Assembly: GCA_003054495.1 (NCBI GenBank)
Contig: CP028514.1
Coordinates: 1,279,501-1,343,500 of the forward strand
From: Carboxydocella thermautotrophica
GTDB lineage: Bacteria > Bacillota > GCA-003054495 > Carboxydocellales > Carboxydocellaceae
Direction: 5' to 3'
DNA length: 64,000 bases
Of the stretch, positions 8,399-17,673 are shown one piece after another (position 1 is the stretch's first letter; each line of letters begins with the position of its first letter). Position numbers and translations under genes: made by a program. The notes beneath the pieces were generated by a model. It was not told where the DNA came from. It made no database searches and saw only the letters and a program-made list of their open reading frames with translations.

Positions 8399-9455
8399 AC
8401 CGATTTTAAAAAAGGCATTGGACGGTGAACGCCTGTCTATGACTGAAGGCGTTGCCTTACTCCAATCCAACGATCTGGTGGCGATTGGCCAGGTTGCTCA
8501 TCAGATCCGTTTACGCAAACACCCAGAAAACCTGGTGACTTTTGTAATTGATCGTAACATCAATTATACTAATATTTGTAAAGTAAAATGCCGTTTTTGC
8601 GCCTTTTACCGTTCGGAAGATGATGCTGATGCTTATGTTTTGTCCTATGAAGAAATCTACCGCAAAATTGAGGAAACACTAGCTGTTGGTGGTACGCAAA
8701 TTTTGATGCAGGGCGGTATTAACCCCAGTTTGCCTTTTGAATGGTACCTGGATTTGCTCAAAGGCATAAAGGAACGATATAATGTGCATATCCACTCTTT
8801 TTCGCCTCCGGAAATCGTACATCTGGCTGAAATCAGTGGGCTGAGTCTAAAGGAAACGATTGCTGCTTTACGGGAGGCTGGCCTGGATTCCATTCCTGGC
8901 GGTGGAGCTGAGATTCTGGACAACCGGGTCAGACATTATATCAGTCCCAGAAAAATTACCTGGGAGCAATGGATGGAAGTGATGATTATTGCCCATCAGC
9001 TGGGCATGAAAACAACAGCGACTATGATGTTTGGCAGTGTGGAAAGTCCTGAAGAGCGGGTGGCCCATATGGTACGGTTGCGGGAGGTTCAGGACCAAAC
9101 CGGCGGTTTTACGGCTTTTATACCCTGGAGTTTTCAACCTCTCAATACCGAACTGGGAGGCACTACCGCTGGTGGTTTTGAGTATTTGAAAACCCTGGCA
9201 GTCAGTCGTATAATGCTGGATAATTTCCCTAATATCCAGGCTTCCTGGGTAACCCAGGGGTCCAAAATGGCGCAAATTTCCTTGCGCTTTGGAGCCAATG
9301 ATTTCGGAGGCACCATGCTGGAGGAAAATGTGGTCAGAGCGGCAGGAGTAACCAACAGAGTGCCGATGGACGAGATAATAAGATGCATTAAGGATGCAGG
9401 TCATCGTCCTGCCCAGAGAGATACCTTATATCGCATTATCCGCTACTTTGATTAA
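8388..9455 (+). CDS. mqnC: Cyclic dehypoxanthinyl futalosine synthase (radical SAM)
   Basis: MqnC cyclises dehypoxanthine futalosine. The 355-residue protein has the radical-SAM motif CKVKCRFCAFYR around residues 60-71, the MQGGINP segment, HSFSPPEI, and SIPGGGAEIL, all typical of MqnC. It is clearly paralogous to mqnE (shared GGGAEI, ATM-FG-E, RLREVQDQTGGF). It completes mqnE-mqnA-mqnC. The nucleosidase MqnB, needed between MqnE and MqnC, is not in this cluster. Confidence 0.95.
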   Translation: MGVEPILKKALDGERLSMTEGVALLQSNDLVAIGQVAHQIRLRKHPENLVTFVIDRNINYTNICKVKCRFCAFYRSEDDADAYVLSYEEIYRKIEETLAVGGTQILMQGGINPSLPFEWYLDLLKGIKERYNVHIHSFSPPEIVHLAEISGLSLKETIAALREAGLDSIPGGGAEILDNRVRHYISPRKITWEQWMEVMIIAHQLGMKTTATMMFGSVESPEERVAHMVRLREVQDQTGGFTAFIPWSFQPLNTELGGTTAGGFEYLKTLAVSRIMLDNFPNIQASWVTQGSKMAQISLRFGANDFGGTMLEENVVRAAGVTNRVPMDEIIRCIKDAGHRPAQRDTLYRIIRYFD

Positions 9456-9472
9456 GGCAAGGAGGGGCAAAC

Positions 9473-9652
9473 ATGTTTGGATTTGTAATTGGCTGGCAGG
9501 AAGCAATAATTATTCTGGTGATTGTTCTGATCATTTTTGGGCCCGGTAAGTTGCCCAGTATCGGCAAGGCACTGGGAGAAACTGTGCGCAATTTCAGAAA
9601 AAGCGCCAGTGAAACAGATACAGACAATGGCACCGAGAAAAAGGAACAATAG
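9473..9652 (+). CDS. tatA: Sec-independent translocase protein TatA/TatE
   Basis: This short gene encodes 59 residues. It has one N-terminal hydrophobic helix (residues 9-23, EAIIILVIVLIIFGPGKLP), the conserved hinge FGPGKLP, an amphipathic helix IGKALGETVRNFRK and an acidic polar tail. It starts at ATG 9473 after AAGGAGGGG and is followed two bases later by tatC. With TatC it forms a minimal export pore for folded, cofactor-bearing proteins. The Rieske protein at 58.6 kb, with its twin-arginine leader, is a candidate substrate. Confidence 0.93.
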   Translation: MFGFVIGWQEAIIILVIVLIIFGPGKLPSIGKALGETVRNFRKSASETDTDNGTEKKEQ

Positions 9653-9663
9653 GGGTGAGCCCC

Positions 9664-10407
9664 ATGTCTGAAAAGGAAATGTCCCTGCTGGGCCATTTAG
9701 AGGAGTTACGCTGGGTTATTATCAAGAGCCTTCTCTCTCTAATTCCTGGTTTTGCTATTGGTTGGTATTACCGGGAAACTATTATGCAAATTCTTTTAAA
9801 ACCACTACTGGATATTAATCCGAATTTTAAACCGATTGTTCTGAAACCGACAGATGTTTTTTTCGTCTATGTCAAGATTGCTTTTGTAACTGGGATCGTT
9901 CTGGCCAGCCCTTATATTATCTATCAGATCTGGTCGTTTATTGAACCAGCTCTGAAGCCTCATGAGAAAAAGATCGTAGGCAGAATTCTTCCTGCGGCCG
10001 TACTGCTCTTTTTCACCGGCCTGATTTTTGCTTATTTTACTGTATTTAAAATCGGTACAGTATTTTTCTGGGGTTTTGGTGGGGAAGCAGTTGCACCTAT
10101 GTATGGTATGCAGGAATACTGGAATTTCACATTGGCATTCCTCTTGCCCTTTGGCCTGGTGTTCGAGCTGCCGATAGTGGTGTCTATTTTGGCCAAACTG
10201 GGATTAGTTACTCCGGAATTTCTAAAAAAGAACAGAAAATTTGCCATTTTGCTGATTTTTGTTATTGCTGCTTTTTTAACTCCCGGTCCGGATATTATCT
10301 CCCAGCTTTTGATGGCAGCGCCAATGATTATCCTCTATGAAATCAGCATCTGGTTGGCCCGGATCGTAAAACCGATAAATCGTTTTGAGGAAGAAGAAGT
10401 GCAATAA
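9664..10407 (+). CDS. tatC: Sec-independent translocase protein TatC
   Basis: TatC is the twin-arginine signal receptor. The 247-residue protein has about six membrane helices and the family signatures LLGHLEELRWVI at the N-terminus, FIEPALKPHEKK in the first cytoplasmic loop, and FVIAAFLTPGPDIISQ. ATG 9664 is used; GTG 9655 in the same frame is an alternative. Its last codons lie inside the 5' arm of a terminator. Confidence 0.94.
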   Translation: MSEKEMSLLGHLEELRWVIIKSLLSLIPGFAIGWYYRETIMQILLKPLLDINPNFKPIVLKPTDVFFVYVKIAFVTGIVLASPYIIYQIWSFIEPALKPHEKKIVGRILPAAVLLFFTGLIFAYFTVFKIGTVFFWGFGGEAVAPMYGMQEYWNFTLAFLLPFGLVFELPIVVSILAKLGLVTPEFLKKNRKFAILLIFVIAAFLTPGPDIISQLLMAAPMIILYEISIWLARIVKPINRFEEEEVQ

Positions 10408-10429
10408 GCCCTGAGCTTATTGCGCTTTT
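10399..10429 (+). terminator. Terminator overlapping tatC stop codon
   Basis: GCAATAAGC (10401-10409) and GCTTATTGC (10415-10423) form a 9-bp stem, extendable to 11 with a G-T pair, with a 5-base loop and a short T tail. The tatC stop TAA at 10405 is inside the left arm. Confidence 0.75.
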
Positions 10430-10461
10430 CACTAATATTCCAGGAAAGGAGTTTAACTCCG

Positions 10462-11865
10462 ATGTCTGTAAATGAAAAAATGCGGCATTTGCCGGCAGTA
10501 GAAAAAGTTATGCAGGCAATTAAACCGGCGGTCAAAGCAAGATTTCCGCGGGAAATTCTGGTAAAAAAAATTCAGGCGGTGATAGAGGCCTATCGCCAGC
10601 GAATCAGGAATGAGGAATTAAAAGCGGTACCGGCGATAAGGGAGATCTGCGCTGAGGTGGAAAAGGCCCTATTACGTCTATCCACCCCGCAACTAAAACC
10701 GGTAGTAAATGCTACCGGGGTTGTTTTGCATACCAATTTAGGCAGAGCTCCTCTGTCTGACCGGGCAGTGGCGGCAGTGACAGCTGTGGCTCGGGGGTAT
10801 TGTAATCTGGAAATGGATTTGTCCACCGGGAAACGGGGTTCCCGTTACAGTCATGTTGAGGAGCTGCTCTGTCAGATTACCGGGGCGGAAGCGGCACTGG
10901 TTGTCAATAATAATGCAGCTGCAGTTTTGCTGGCTTTATCCGTTCTCGGGGCAGGCAAGGAAGTGATTATTTCCCGCAGTCAACTTGTAGAAATCGGCGG
11001 TTCATTTCGTGTTCCTGAGGTAATGGCCCAGTCAGGTTGTATTTTAAAAGAAGTGGGGGCTACCAATAAAACTAAGCTCAGTGATTATGAACAAGCTATA
11101 GGTCCTAATACGGGCTTGTTATTGAAAGTACACACCAGTAATTACCGGATAGTAGGTTTCACTCAGGAAGTTGGCCTGGCTGATTTGGTAGAACTGGGTA
11201 AACGTTATCAATTGCCGGTAATGGAGGATCTGGGATCCGGATTTTTGGTAGACCTGGCTGCTAGAGGTATCGGTGATGAGCCTACTGTTCAGGCATCAAT
11301 TGCCGCCGGGGCGGATGTCGTCACTTTTTCAGGGGACAAGCTTTTAGGAGGACCGCAGGCTGGTATTATCGTCGGCAAGAAAAGTCTTCTGGACAAAATG
11401 AAAAAACATCCTTTAAACCGGGCTTTGCGAATCGATAAAATGACTGTTGCTGCCCTGCAGGCAACATTGCTGGCTTATCTTGAGCCGGAAGGAGTATGGC
11501 AGGAAATACCTACTTTGCGCCTGCTGACCTTAACTGCTGACCAGATACAGGACAGAGCAGAAAGTCTGGCAACTTCTCTTCGTACTGTATTGCATGATAA
11601 GGCTGAGGTTCAGGTAGTAGCTGAGGTCAGTGAGGTAGGAGGAGGCGCAATGCCCTTAACTAGTTTGCCTACTTATGCAGTCAGAATAAAGTTTGTACAA
11701 CGAGACTGTCAACTGATGGCAGAGCGTTTGCGGCAACAGGATAGGCCGATATTGGTACGTATCAAGGATGAGGGGATCCTGCTGGATTTGCGCACTGTTT
11801 TACCTGGAGAGGAAAAGATGATTTTATCAGCTTTTACCAGTTTGATGGAGGGAGAGAGCCGATGA
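10462..11865 (+). CDS. selA: L-seryl-tRNA(Sec) selenium transferase
   Basis: SelA converts seryl-tRNA(Sec) to selenocysteinyl-tRNA(Sec) using selenophosphate and PLP. The 467-residue protein has the family stretches [19 protein letters not shown], the GNN-type loop [26 protein letters not shown], and the PLP lysine motif [17 protein letters not shown] 10462 is taken because AAAGGAG precedes it. It overlaps selB by four bases (ATGA), so both are made together. The presence of selA/selB means UGA can be read as Sec in this organism, which matters when judging any in-frame TGA. Confidence 0.96.
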   Translation: MSVNEKMRHLPAVEKVMQAIKPAVKARFPREILVKKIQAVIEAYRQRIRNEELKAVPAIREICAEVEKALLRLSTPQLKPVVNATGVVLHTNLGRAPLSDRAVAAVTAVARGYCNLEMDLSTGKRGSRYSHVEELLCQITGAEAALVVNNNAAAVLLALSVLGAGKEVIISRSQLVEIGGSFRVPEVMAQSGCILKEVGATNKTKLSDYEQAIGPNTGLLLKVHTSNYRIVGFTQEVGLADLVELGKRYQLPVMEDLGSGFLVDLAARGIGDEPTVQASIAAGADVVTFSGDKLLGGPQAGIIVGKKSLLDKMKKHPLNRALRIDKMTVAALQATLLAYLEPEGVWQEIPTLRLLTLTADQIQDRAESLATSLRTVLHDKAEVQVVAEVSEVGGGAMPLTSLPTYAVRIKFVQRDCQLMAERLRQQDRPILVRIKDEGILLDLRTVLPGEEKMILSAFTSLMEGESR

Positions 11866-13769
11866 AGCGGGTTATTATCGGCACTGCTGGCCATGTTGAC
11901 CATGGCAAAACTACCCTGGTCAAGGCCCTAACCGGGCATGATACTGACCGGCTGAAAGAGGAAAAAGTACGGGGCATTTCGATTGAACTGGGATTTGCTC
12001 CTTTTACCTTACCTTCTGGACAAAGAATCGGCCTGGTGGATGTACCGGGCCATGAGCGCTTTATTAAGAATATGTTAGCCGGAGTTGGTGGCATTGACCT
12101 GGTAATGCTGGTTATCGCTGCCGATGAAGGAATTATGCCGCAAACCAGAGAACACCTGGATATTATTAATTTACTTCAGGTTAAGGGCGGCGTTGTGGTG
12201 ATAACCAAGGCGGACCTGGTAGAAACTGAATGGCTGGATCTTATCCGCGAAGAGGTAGAAGGAGTTTTAAAAGATTCAGTGTTAGCTGGCGCCCCGGTTA
12301 TTGCTGTTTCAGCAATGACTGGACAGGGAATTCCCGAGTTAATTGCTGTTCTTGAAAAACTGGTTAGTGATATTGAGGAGAGACCTGCGACCGGCCAGGC
12401 GCGTTTGCCGATTGACCGGGTCTTTACGATAACAGGCTTTGGCACTGTGGTTACCGGGACTCTGATTAGTGGCCGCCTTCAGATGGGACAGGAAGTTGTA
12501 CTGTTACCTTCTGGCAAACAAAGTCGAATTCGCAGTTTACAGGTGCATGGTAAAAGGGTGGAAGAGGCGAGAGCGGGCCAGAGAGTAGCCGTTAATTTGC
12601 ACGGCCTGGAAATAAACGAGGTGGATAAAGGAGAAGTTTTAACCGTTCCTGGCGCCTTCGTCCCCACTTATCGTCTGGATGTGGAACTGGAAGTATTGCC
12701 GACTGTTGAAAAGGCATTACAACATGGTCAAAGATTGCGTTTCTATCTTGGAACCAGTGAGGTTTTTTGCCGTTTGCGCTTACTGGATCGAGAAGAATTG
12801 GAAGCTGGAACCAGAGCCCCGGTACAGCTGGTACTAGAACAACCTGTGGTAGCAGCCAAAAGAGACCGGTTTATAGTACGTACTTACAGTCCAATGCATA
12901 CTGTGGCGGGAGGTCAGATTATCGACGCCAATCCGCCCCGTCACAGGAGATACCAGGAAGGACTAAACGAGCAATTGCTGCAAAAACTTAAAGGAGAGCC
13001 GGATGAACTATTGTTGAATGTAATGAAATCCACTTCATCCGCCCTGCTTACGTGGGAGGAACTGATTAAAAAGGCACAGCTCTCACAAGAGGAGGGCCAG
13101 GCTGCTCAACAAGTTCTTCTAGGCAGAGGAGATGCTCTGGAAATCAGTGTGGAAAAGCAAAAGTATGGAATAGCCCGGGACATTTATCTACTATGGTTGG
13201 ATACGGTCAAACAGATTTTACAAAAATATCATCAACAGTATCCGCTGCGGCGCGGTTTTTCTAAAGAAGAACTAAGGGGTAAACTGAATCTAAATTTAAG
13301 CAACAAAGAGTTTACTGCTTTGCTAAATATGTGGCAGCAGGATGGGGAGCTGCAAATCTTAGAACAAGATGTCGCCTTAAAAGATTTTCAACCAGAAGCA
13401 AAGGGTAAATTAGCCGAGGCAGTAGCCCAGGCAGAAACAGCTTTTCTGAAAGGAAAATTTCAGCCTCCGTCCTGGGCTGAAGTGGCGGAGAAATTACCAG
13501 TTTCACCCCAGCAGCAGGAGGAAGTGCTACTGTTTTTACAACAACAAGGCAGACTGATAAAAATAAGTGACGATTTATATTTTCACAGCCGGGCCCTAAA
13601 GGAAGCAAAGGATATTTTACTGGAACTTCTGGAAAAACATCAGGAAATAACACTGGCCCAGTTTCGGGATGCTTTGAACTCATCGCGCAAATACATGGTT
13701 CCCTTAATGGAGTATTTTGATCGGCAGCGAGTGACCAGGAGAATTGGGGATTTGAGGGTGAAATTTTAA
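11862..13769 (+). CDS. selB: Selenocysteine-specific elongation factor
   Basis: SelB delivers Sec-tRNA to the ribosome at SECIS-bearing UGA codons. The 635-residue protein has an EF-Tu-like GTPase domain with [16 protein letters not shown] (G1), the G2 region [17 protein letters not shown] (G3) and TKAD (G4). Beta-barrel domains follow (roughly residues 175-340), then a C-terminal set of winged-helix repeats (about 370-635) that bind the SECIS hairpin. No selC tRNA is seen next to it. Confidence 0.96.
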   Translation: MKRVIIGTAGHVDHGKTTLVKALTGHDTDRLKEEKVRGISIELGFAPFTLPSGQRIGLVDVPGHERFIKNMLAGVGGIDLVMLVIAADEGIMPQTREHLDIINLLQVKGGVVVITKADLVETEWLDLIREEVEGVLKDSVLAGAPVIAVSAMTGQGIPELIAVLEKLVSDIEERPATGQARLPIDRVFTITGFGTVVTGTLISGRLQMGQEVVLLPSGKQSRIRSLQVHGKRVEEARAGQRVAVNLHGLEINEVDKGEVLTVPGAFVPTYRLDVELEVLPTVEKALQHGQRLRFYLGTSEVFCRLRLLDREELEAGTRAPVQLVLEQPVVAAKRDRFIVRTYSPMHTVAGGQIIDANPPRHRRYQEGLNEQLLQKLKGEPDELLLNVMKSTSSALLTWEELIKKAQLSQEEGQAAQQVLLGRGDALEISVEKQKYGIARDIYLLWLDTVKQILQKYHQQYPLRRGFSKEELRGKLNLNLSNKEFTALLNMWQQDGELQILEQDVALKDFQPEAKGKLAEAVAQAETAFLKGKFQPPSWAEVAEKLPVSPQQQEEVLLFLQQQGRLIKISDDLYFHSRALKEAKDILLELLEKHQEITLAQFRDALNSSRKYMVPLMEYFDRQRVTRRIGDLRVKF

Positions 13770-14659
13770 TGAACTTACGACAACTTGAGACCTTTTGTCT
13801 GGTGGTTGAACTGGGGTCATTCACTAGAGCTGCCCGGGTTCTGCATATGACCCAGCCGGCGGTTAGCTTGCAAATCAAAAATCTGGAAGAAGAACTGGGG
13901 CTGCCCTTGATCGAGCGCGGAGAAAAACAGCTAATTATTACAGACGGCGGTCATTTGCTTTACCGACAGGCCAAACGCATTCTCAGTGAATGGAATATTT
14001 TACAGGATGGGCTGGAGCAACTGAAAGCTTCCCAGACCGGTACAATCCGGCTGGCAGCTTCTACTATTCCCGGGGAGTATTTATTGCCTGTATTGCTGGC
14101 TACTTTTCGCAATCACATTCCAGGAGTGTCCCTGGGGCTTAATATTACGGATAGTGAAGCAGTAGGACAGCTTTTACTGGAGCGGGCTGTGCATTTAGGG
14201 GTAACAGGTGTAGCTTTGAAAGATCCTTTGCTAGAATGTCAGCCCTGGCGGTCAGATGAGATTTTGCTAATCGTAGGGCCTGAACACCCCTGGTTTGGGG
14301 TGCAGGAAATTGAGCCAGGGCGTTTGTGGGAATCTCCCTGGATTTTACGTGAACAGGGGTCTGGAACCAGAAAGGTTGTGGAAACCAGATTACAAACTTT
14401 AAATATTGAGTTATCCCAGTTGCCGGTTTTGATGGAATTAGGATCCAGCCGGGCAGTAGTGACTGCTGTTGCTTCCGGTTTAGGTGCAGGCTGGGTAAGC
14501 AATTTAGCAGTTGCCGATATGCTTGCTGAAGGGAAAATTGCAGCTGTACGGGTCAAAGGTCTGGACTTGAGCCGCACCTTCTATCTATTGCGCCACCGGC
14601 AGGTGTTTCTTCCGCCAATTGCCCAAAAGTTTTATGAGTTCTTGTTAAAACAGGTTTAG
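13769..14659 (+). CDS. LysR-family regulator, probably selenium-linked
   Basis: The 296-residue protein has an N-terminal winged helix-turn-helix ([18 protein letters not shown], then AARVLHMTQPAVSLQIKNLE) and a C-terminal CysB-like effector domain. Its start overlaps the selB stop (TAATG), and selA-selB-lysR form one unit. A selenium-metabolism-associated LysR subfamily is known in anaerobic Firmicutes, and this gene fits by position and length. The effector is not known. If it is autoregulatory the operator should lie upstream of selA; I see no convincing T-N11-A site there. Confidence 0.85.
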   Translation: MNLRQLETFCLVVELGSFTRAARVLHMTQPAVSLQIKNLEEELGLPLIERGEKQLIITDGGHLLYRQAKRILSEWNILQDGLEQLKASQTGTIRLAASTIPGEYLLPVLLATFRNHIPGVSLGLNITDSEAVGQLLLERAVHLGVTGVALKDPLLECQPWRSDEILLIVGPEHPWFGVQEIEPGRLWESPWILREQGSGTRKVVETRLQTLNIELSQLPVLMELGSSRAVVTAVASGLGAGWVSNLAVADMLAEGKIAAVRVKGLDLSRTFYLLRHRQVFLPPIAQKFYEFLLKQV

Positions 14660-14668
14660 CATGAAACA

Positions 14669-14708
14669 CCTCCTGCTTTGCCAAACTAAAAACAAAAGCT
14701 GCAGGAGG
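14669..14708 (+). promoter_or_regulatory. Hairpin that hides the ribosome site of the next gene
   Basis: CCTCCTGC (14669-14676) is perfectly complementary to GCAGGAGG (14701-14708). The right arm is the Shine-Dalgarno sequence of the gene starting at 14716. A folded mRNA would block initiation, which suggests translational control or coupling. Confidence 0.5.
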
Positions 14709-14715
14709 GTTAGGG

Positions 14716-15849
14716 ATGAAAGTTCAAGGAATTGCCAAAGCGATAGTGGATAAGCTTCTGGAAACCAGTAACCGTCTGGGCCAGGGCCGCAATTGTGGTG
14801 TGTTCGGTCTGGTCAATGAACAGGGTATTATCGATTGTATCACTCCCCTGGTTGAGGGGGGGATTTCAGGTTTGCCCCTGCGCCAGCTTTTAAAATACAT
14901 CTGTAACATGGAAGGCAGACCTGTGATCGAAGGTTTGATGAGTTTGCCAGACAACGCCGTCTTCATTATTACACGGCCAGGGAAAAGCGGCTTGATTACT
15001 GATGTCAGTGGGATTAATTTTTTTGGCTGTTCTGTTGTGGCAATTGGTATTAAACATAAGCGTGTGGCTGGCATCGGTTATATTGATGTCAGGCCAGATT
15101 ATTTCGACCTGGGAACTAAAGCCGAGCGAGTGGATCTAGATATACTGGCCGCTGATAATATGGATGAGGAGAGAAGAGTATTGCAAGCCAGTAATGAATT
15201 AGCCCAGAGATTTCTCTACCTATCAGAGCCTGTCTCGGTTGTAGAGACAGAGCTAAAACCCTGGCCAGGGCCCTTTTGCCAGCAAAACTGGCAGCTCCAG
15301 CGGTTTGAGGTAAATACTATTGCCAAAGAGCTGGCTCAGGAGCTGGTAGTAAAGTCTACAGAGGTGGGACAAGGCCGGGAGGTAGCGGTAATCGGCATTG
15401 TGGATGAAAAGGGGCATGTTACCGGCATGGGAAAACCGGTAGTGGGTGGTATGGGCTATATCCCTTCCCGGCTAATTGCTTCCAGCGCTGTGGACATTAG
15501 TGGGAGGAGCCTAAAAGAAATTTATGCTAAACTGGTTCCGGAAAATGCCGTTTTTGTGCATACCCATCCTGGTGGAACCGGGGTCATGCATATGGGAGAC
15601 GCTATGGCTGGACCTGGGACCTGGGGTAGACCGATTATCGCCATTGGTCACGACCAGGATGGCAACATAAAAGGGGCTACAGTAATTGAAGTCCGAGAGG
15701 AAATTTTCCGGCTGGCAGATGAAGATGAGAAAATCAGTCAGGAGTTTTTCCAGGCTGAGACTCCGGAAGCAGAAGCGGAAATCCGTAACCGCAAATTCGG
15801 GATTGCCCAGGAATTTACCGCTTTATGTAAAGCAATTGAGCTCGTCTAG
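14716..15849 (+). CDS. Tandem-duplicated JAMM/MPN-like domain protein of unknown function
   Basis: This 377-residue cytoplasmic protein consists of two related halves (about 1-170 and 195-377). The C-terminal half holds a JAMM-like zinc signature, VHTHPGGTGVMHMGD around residues 280-294. It has His-x-His-Pro and an Asp at the position found in Rpn11-type metalloproteases, but His replaces the usual Ser. In the N-terminal half the matching segment reads IITRPGKSGLITD, so both metal histidines are lost. Flanking sequence is shared (LPDNAVF/VPENAVF, VVAIGI/IIAIGH). One half is therefore probably catalytic and the other structural or ligand-binding. No pathway can be assigned from context (sel operon before, ftsY after). 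Confidence 0.6.
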   Translation: MKVQGIAKAIVDKLLETSNRLGQGRNCGVFGLVNEQGIIDCITPLVEGGISGLPLRQLLKYICNMEGRPVIEGLMSLPDNAVFIITRPGKSGLITDVSGINFFGCSVVAIGIKHKRVAGIGYIDVRPDYFDLGTKAERVDLDILAADNMDEERRVLQASNELAQRFLYLSEPVSVVETELKPWPGPFCQQNWQLQRFEVNTIAKELAQELVVKSTEVGQGREVAVIGIVDEKGHVTGMGKPVVGGMGYIPSRLIASSAVDISGRSLKEIYAKLVPENAVFVHTHPGGTGVMHMGDAMAGPGTWGRPIIAIGHDQDGNIKGATVIEVREEIFRLADEDEKISQEFFQAETPEAEAEIRNRKFGIAQEFTALCKAIELV

Positions 15850-15864
15850 ACTTTATGCTAAAAT
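15836..15864 (+). promoter_or_regulatory. Possible promoter upstream of ftsY
   Basis: TTGAGC (15836-15841), a 17-base spacer, then TAAAAT (15859-15864). It overlaps the end of the preceding gene and lies before the terminator hairpin, so a transcript from here would pass through the hairpin. Confidence 0.4.
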
Positions 15865-15880
15865 TAAAAAATGATGCCAG

Positions 15881-15913
15881 TGGTTAAGGAGGCATCCTCC
15901 TTAACCATTTTTT
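15881..15913 (+). terminator. Strong terminator before ftsY
   Basis: TGGTTAAGGAGG (15881-15892) and CCTCCTTAACCA (15896-15907) form a perfect 12-bp stem with a 3-base loop, followed by six T. Confidence 0.85.
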
Positions 15914-15930
15914 GCGAGGGAGGGTATTAC

Positions 15931-16863
15931 ATGGGCTTTTTTAGCAAGTTAAAAGAAAGTCTGGCCAAAACCAGGCAGGTTTTCGTAGAAAAAATTGAGA
16001 CTTTATTAACGGGATACCGTAAACCCGATGAGGAGTTTTTCGAAGAGCTGGAAGAAGCTCTGATTCAGGCAGACGTGGGTGTGACTACTTCCATGCAGCT
16101 CGTAGAAAAACTGCAGAAGATATGCAAAGAAAGGCGCATTGAAGATGCATCACTATTAAAAGATGTGCTTGCTGAAGAAGTTGCCCGAATTTTAGGAGAA
16201 GAGGATATTGAGCTTAATCTGAAAGGGCAGCCGTTTTCAGTAATTCTCGTAGTTGGAGTAAATGGGGTAGGGAAAACCACAACCATTGGTAAACTAGCCT
16301 GGTTTTTAAAAAGCCAGGGCAAAAAAGTCATTCTAGCAGCAGGGGATACTTTCCGCGCCGCTGCGATTGACCAGCTGGAAATCTGGGGAAACAGAGCCGG
16401 AGTAGAAGTGATCAAGCACCAGGAAGGCAGTGATCCGGCGGCAGTAGCCTTTGATGCTATGCAAGCTGCTAGAGCTAGAAAAGCTGATGTTATCATTATT
16501 GATACAGCCGGGCGGCTGCATAACAAAGTTAATTTGATGGAAGAATTGAAGAAAATTAAACGAGTGATTCAACGAGAAGTTCCGGATGCCCCCCACGAGG
16601 TTTTGCTGGTACTGGACGCTACTACAGGACAGAATGCAGTAAACCAGGCCAAGATCTTTGGTGAGGCTGCCGGAGTAACAGGGATTGTCCTTACCAAGCT
16701 GGACGGCACTGCCAAGGGTGGAGTGATAATTTCCATTAAAAACGAGTTAAAAGTGCCGGTGAAATTCATTGGCATCGGGGAGAAGATGGAGGACTTGAGG
16801 CCCTTTGCCCCCCAGGAATTTGCCTCTGCCCTCTTTGACCGAAGTGATGCAAAGGAGATGTAG
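15931..16863 (+). CDS. ftsY: Signal recognition particle receptor FtsY
   Basis: FtsY is the membrane-bound SRP receptor GTPase that docks ribosome-SRP complexes at the translocon. The 310-residue protein has a short N domain (residues 1-95, no long acidic A domain) and the G domain with [15 protein letters not shown] (P-loop), [19 protein letters not shown] and [13 protein letters not shown] 15931, after GAGGGAGGG, is chosen over upstream in-frame codons lying inside the terminator. Its partner Ffh is encoded at 29.9 kb. Confidence 0.96.
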   Translation: MGFFSKLKESLAKTRQVFVEKIETLLTGYRKPDEEFFEELEEALIQADVGVTTSMQLVEKLQKICKERRIEDASLLKDVLAEEVARILGEEDIELNLKGQPFSVILVVGVNGVGKTTTIGKLAWFLKSQGKKVILAAGDTFRAAAIDQLEIWGNRAGVEVIKHQEGSDPAAVAFDAMQAARARKADVIIIDTAGRLHNKVNLMEELKKIKRVIQREVPDAPHEVLLVLDATTGQNAVNQAKIFGEAAGVTGIVLTKLDGTAKGGVIISIKNELKVPVKFIGIGEKMEDLRPFAPQEFASALFDRSDAKEM

Positions 16864-16867
16864 AAAA

Positions 16868-17659
16868 ATGGCGATTGAAGTAGCGATAATTGGGGGAACG
16901 GGAGTTTATGATCCCCGCCTGTTTAGCGATTTACGAGATGAGTTGCTGGAAAATGAATATGGCACTACCAGTGTAAAAATAGGACTTTACAAAGGCAAGG
17001 AAATAGCATTCCTGAATCGCCATGGGGCTGGACATTCTGTGCCCCCCCATCTGGTAAATTACCGGGCAAATATTAAGGCTTTAAAGGATCTGGGAGTTCA
17101 GAGGATTTTTGCAACAGCTGCAGTGGGTTCCCTGAAACAGGAATTCCCTCCCGGTGCTTTTGTCCTGGTAGATCAATTCCTGGATTTTACCAAACAGCGG
17201 GAATCCACCTTTTTTACCGGGGGCGAAAAAGGGGTTATTCATATTGATATGACTGAACCCTATTGTCCCCACTTGCGAGAAATCATCGCTCAGGCTGCAA
17301 GCAGAAAAGGCATCGAAATAGCCAAAGGCGGGGTGTATGTTTGTACTGAAGGGCCTCGCTTTGAAACCCCGGCGGAAATACGCATGTACCGTAGCTTAGG
17401 TGGAGATCTGGTTGGCATGACTTCCGTTCCGGAAGTGGTTTTGGCGCGAGAAGCGGAAATTTGCTATGCTACAATTGCCATGGTGACTAACTTTGCAGCT
17501 GGAATATCGCCCACTCCTTTAACTCATACGGAAGTACTGGAAACGATGGCCCAGAATGCAAGCAAGTTGCAAACCCTATTACTGGAGGTTATGGATAATC
17601 TACCCCAGGAACGGAATTGTAGCTGTGGCCGGGCTATTTCGGATCTGGGCAGTTTGTAA
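16868..17659 (+). CDS. mtnP: 5'-Methylthioadenosine phosphorylase (PNP family)
   Basis: MtnP phosphorolyses methylthioadenosine (MTA) to adenine and methylthioribose-1-phosphate. The 263-residue protein begins with [12 protein letters not shown] and has [19 protein letters not shown], the phosphate/ribose segments ATAAVGSL and [17 protein letters not shown], and [17 protein letters not shown]. It lies four bases after ftsY with AAAGGAG. It leads the mtnP-mtnA-ahcY-AOR-aldolase-deaminase run. Because a deaminase is encoded in the same run, it may in practice act on methylthioinosine or on aminofutalosine-type nucleosides; sequence alone does not settle this. Confidence 0.9.
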   Translation: MAIEVAIIGGTGVYDPRLFSDLRDELLENEYGTTSVKIGLYKGKEIAFLNRHGAGHSVPPHLVNYRANIKALKDLGVQRIFATAAVGSLKQEFPPGAFVLVDQFLDFTKQRESTFFTGGEKGVIHIDMTEPYCPHLREIIAQAASRKGIEIAKGGVYVCTEGPRFETPAEIRMYRSLGGDLVGMTSVPEVVLAREAEICYATIAMVTNFAAGISPTPLTHTEVLETMAQNASKLQTLLLEVMDNLPQERNCSCGRAISDLGSL

Positions 17660-17673
17660 AGGAGGCAATTGTT

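Noticed and set aside
13770-14715. selC (tRNA-Sec) near selAB
   Set aside because: I examined the gaps around selA, selB and the LysR gene; none is long enough or folds like a tRNA of about 95 bases.
16864-17673. SAM or SAH riboswitch before the mtnP/ahcY run or before speD
   Set aside because: mtnP starts four bases after ftsY, and the speD leader of about 70 bases shows no recognisable conserved riboswitch core.
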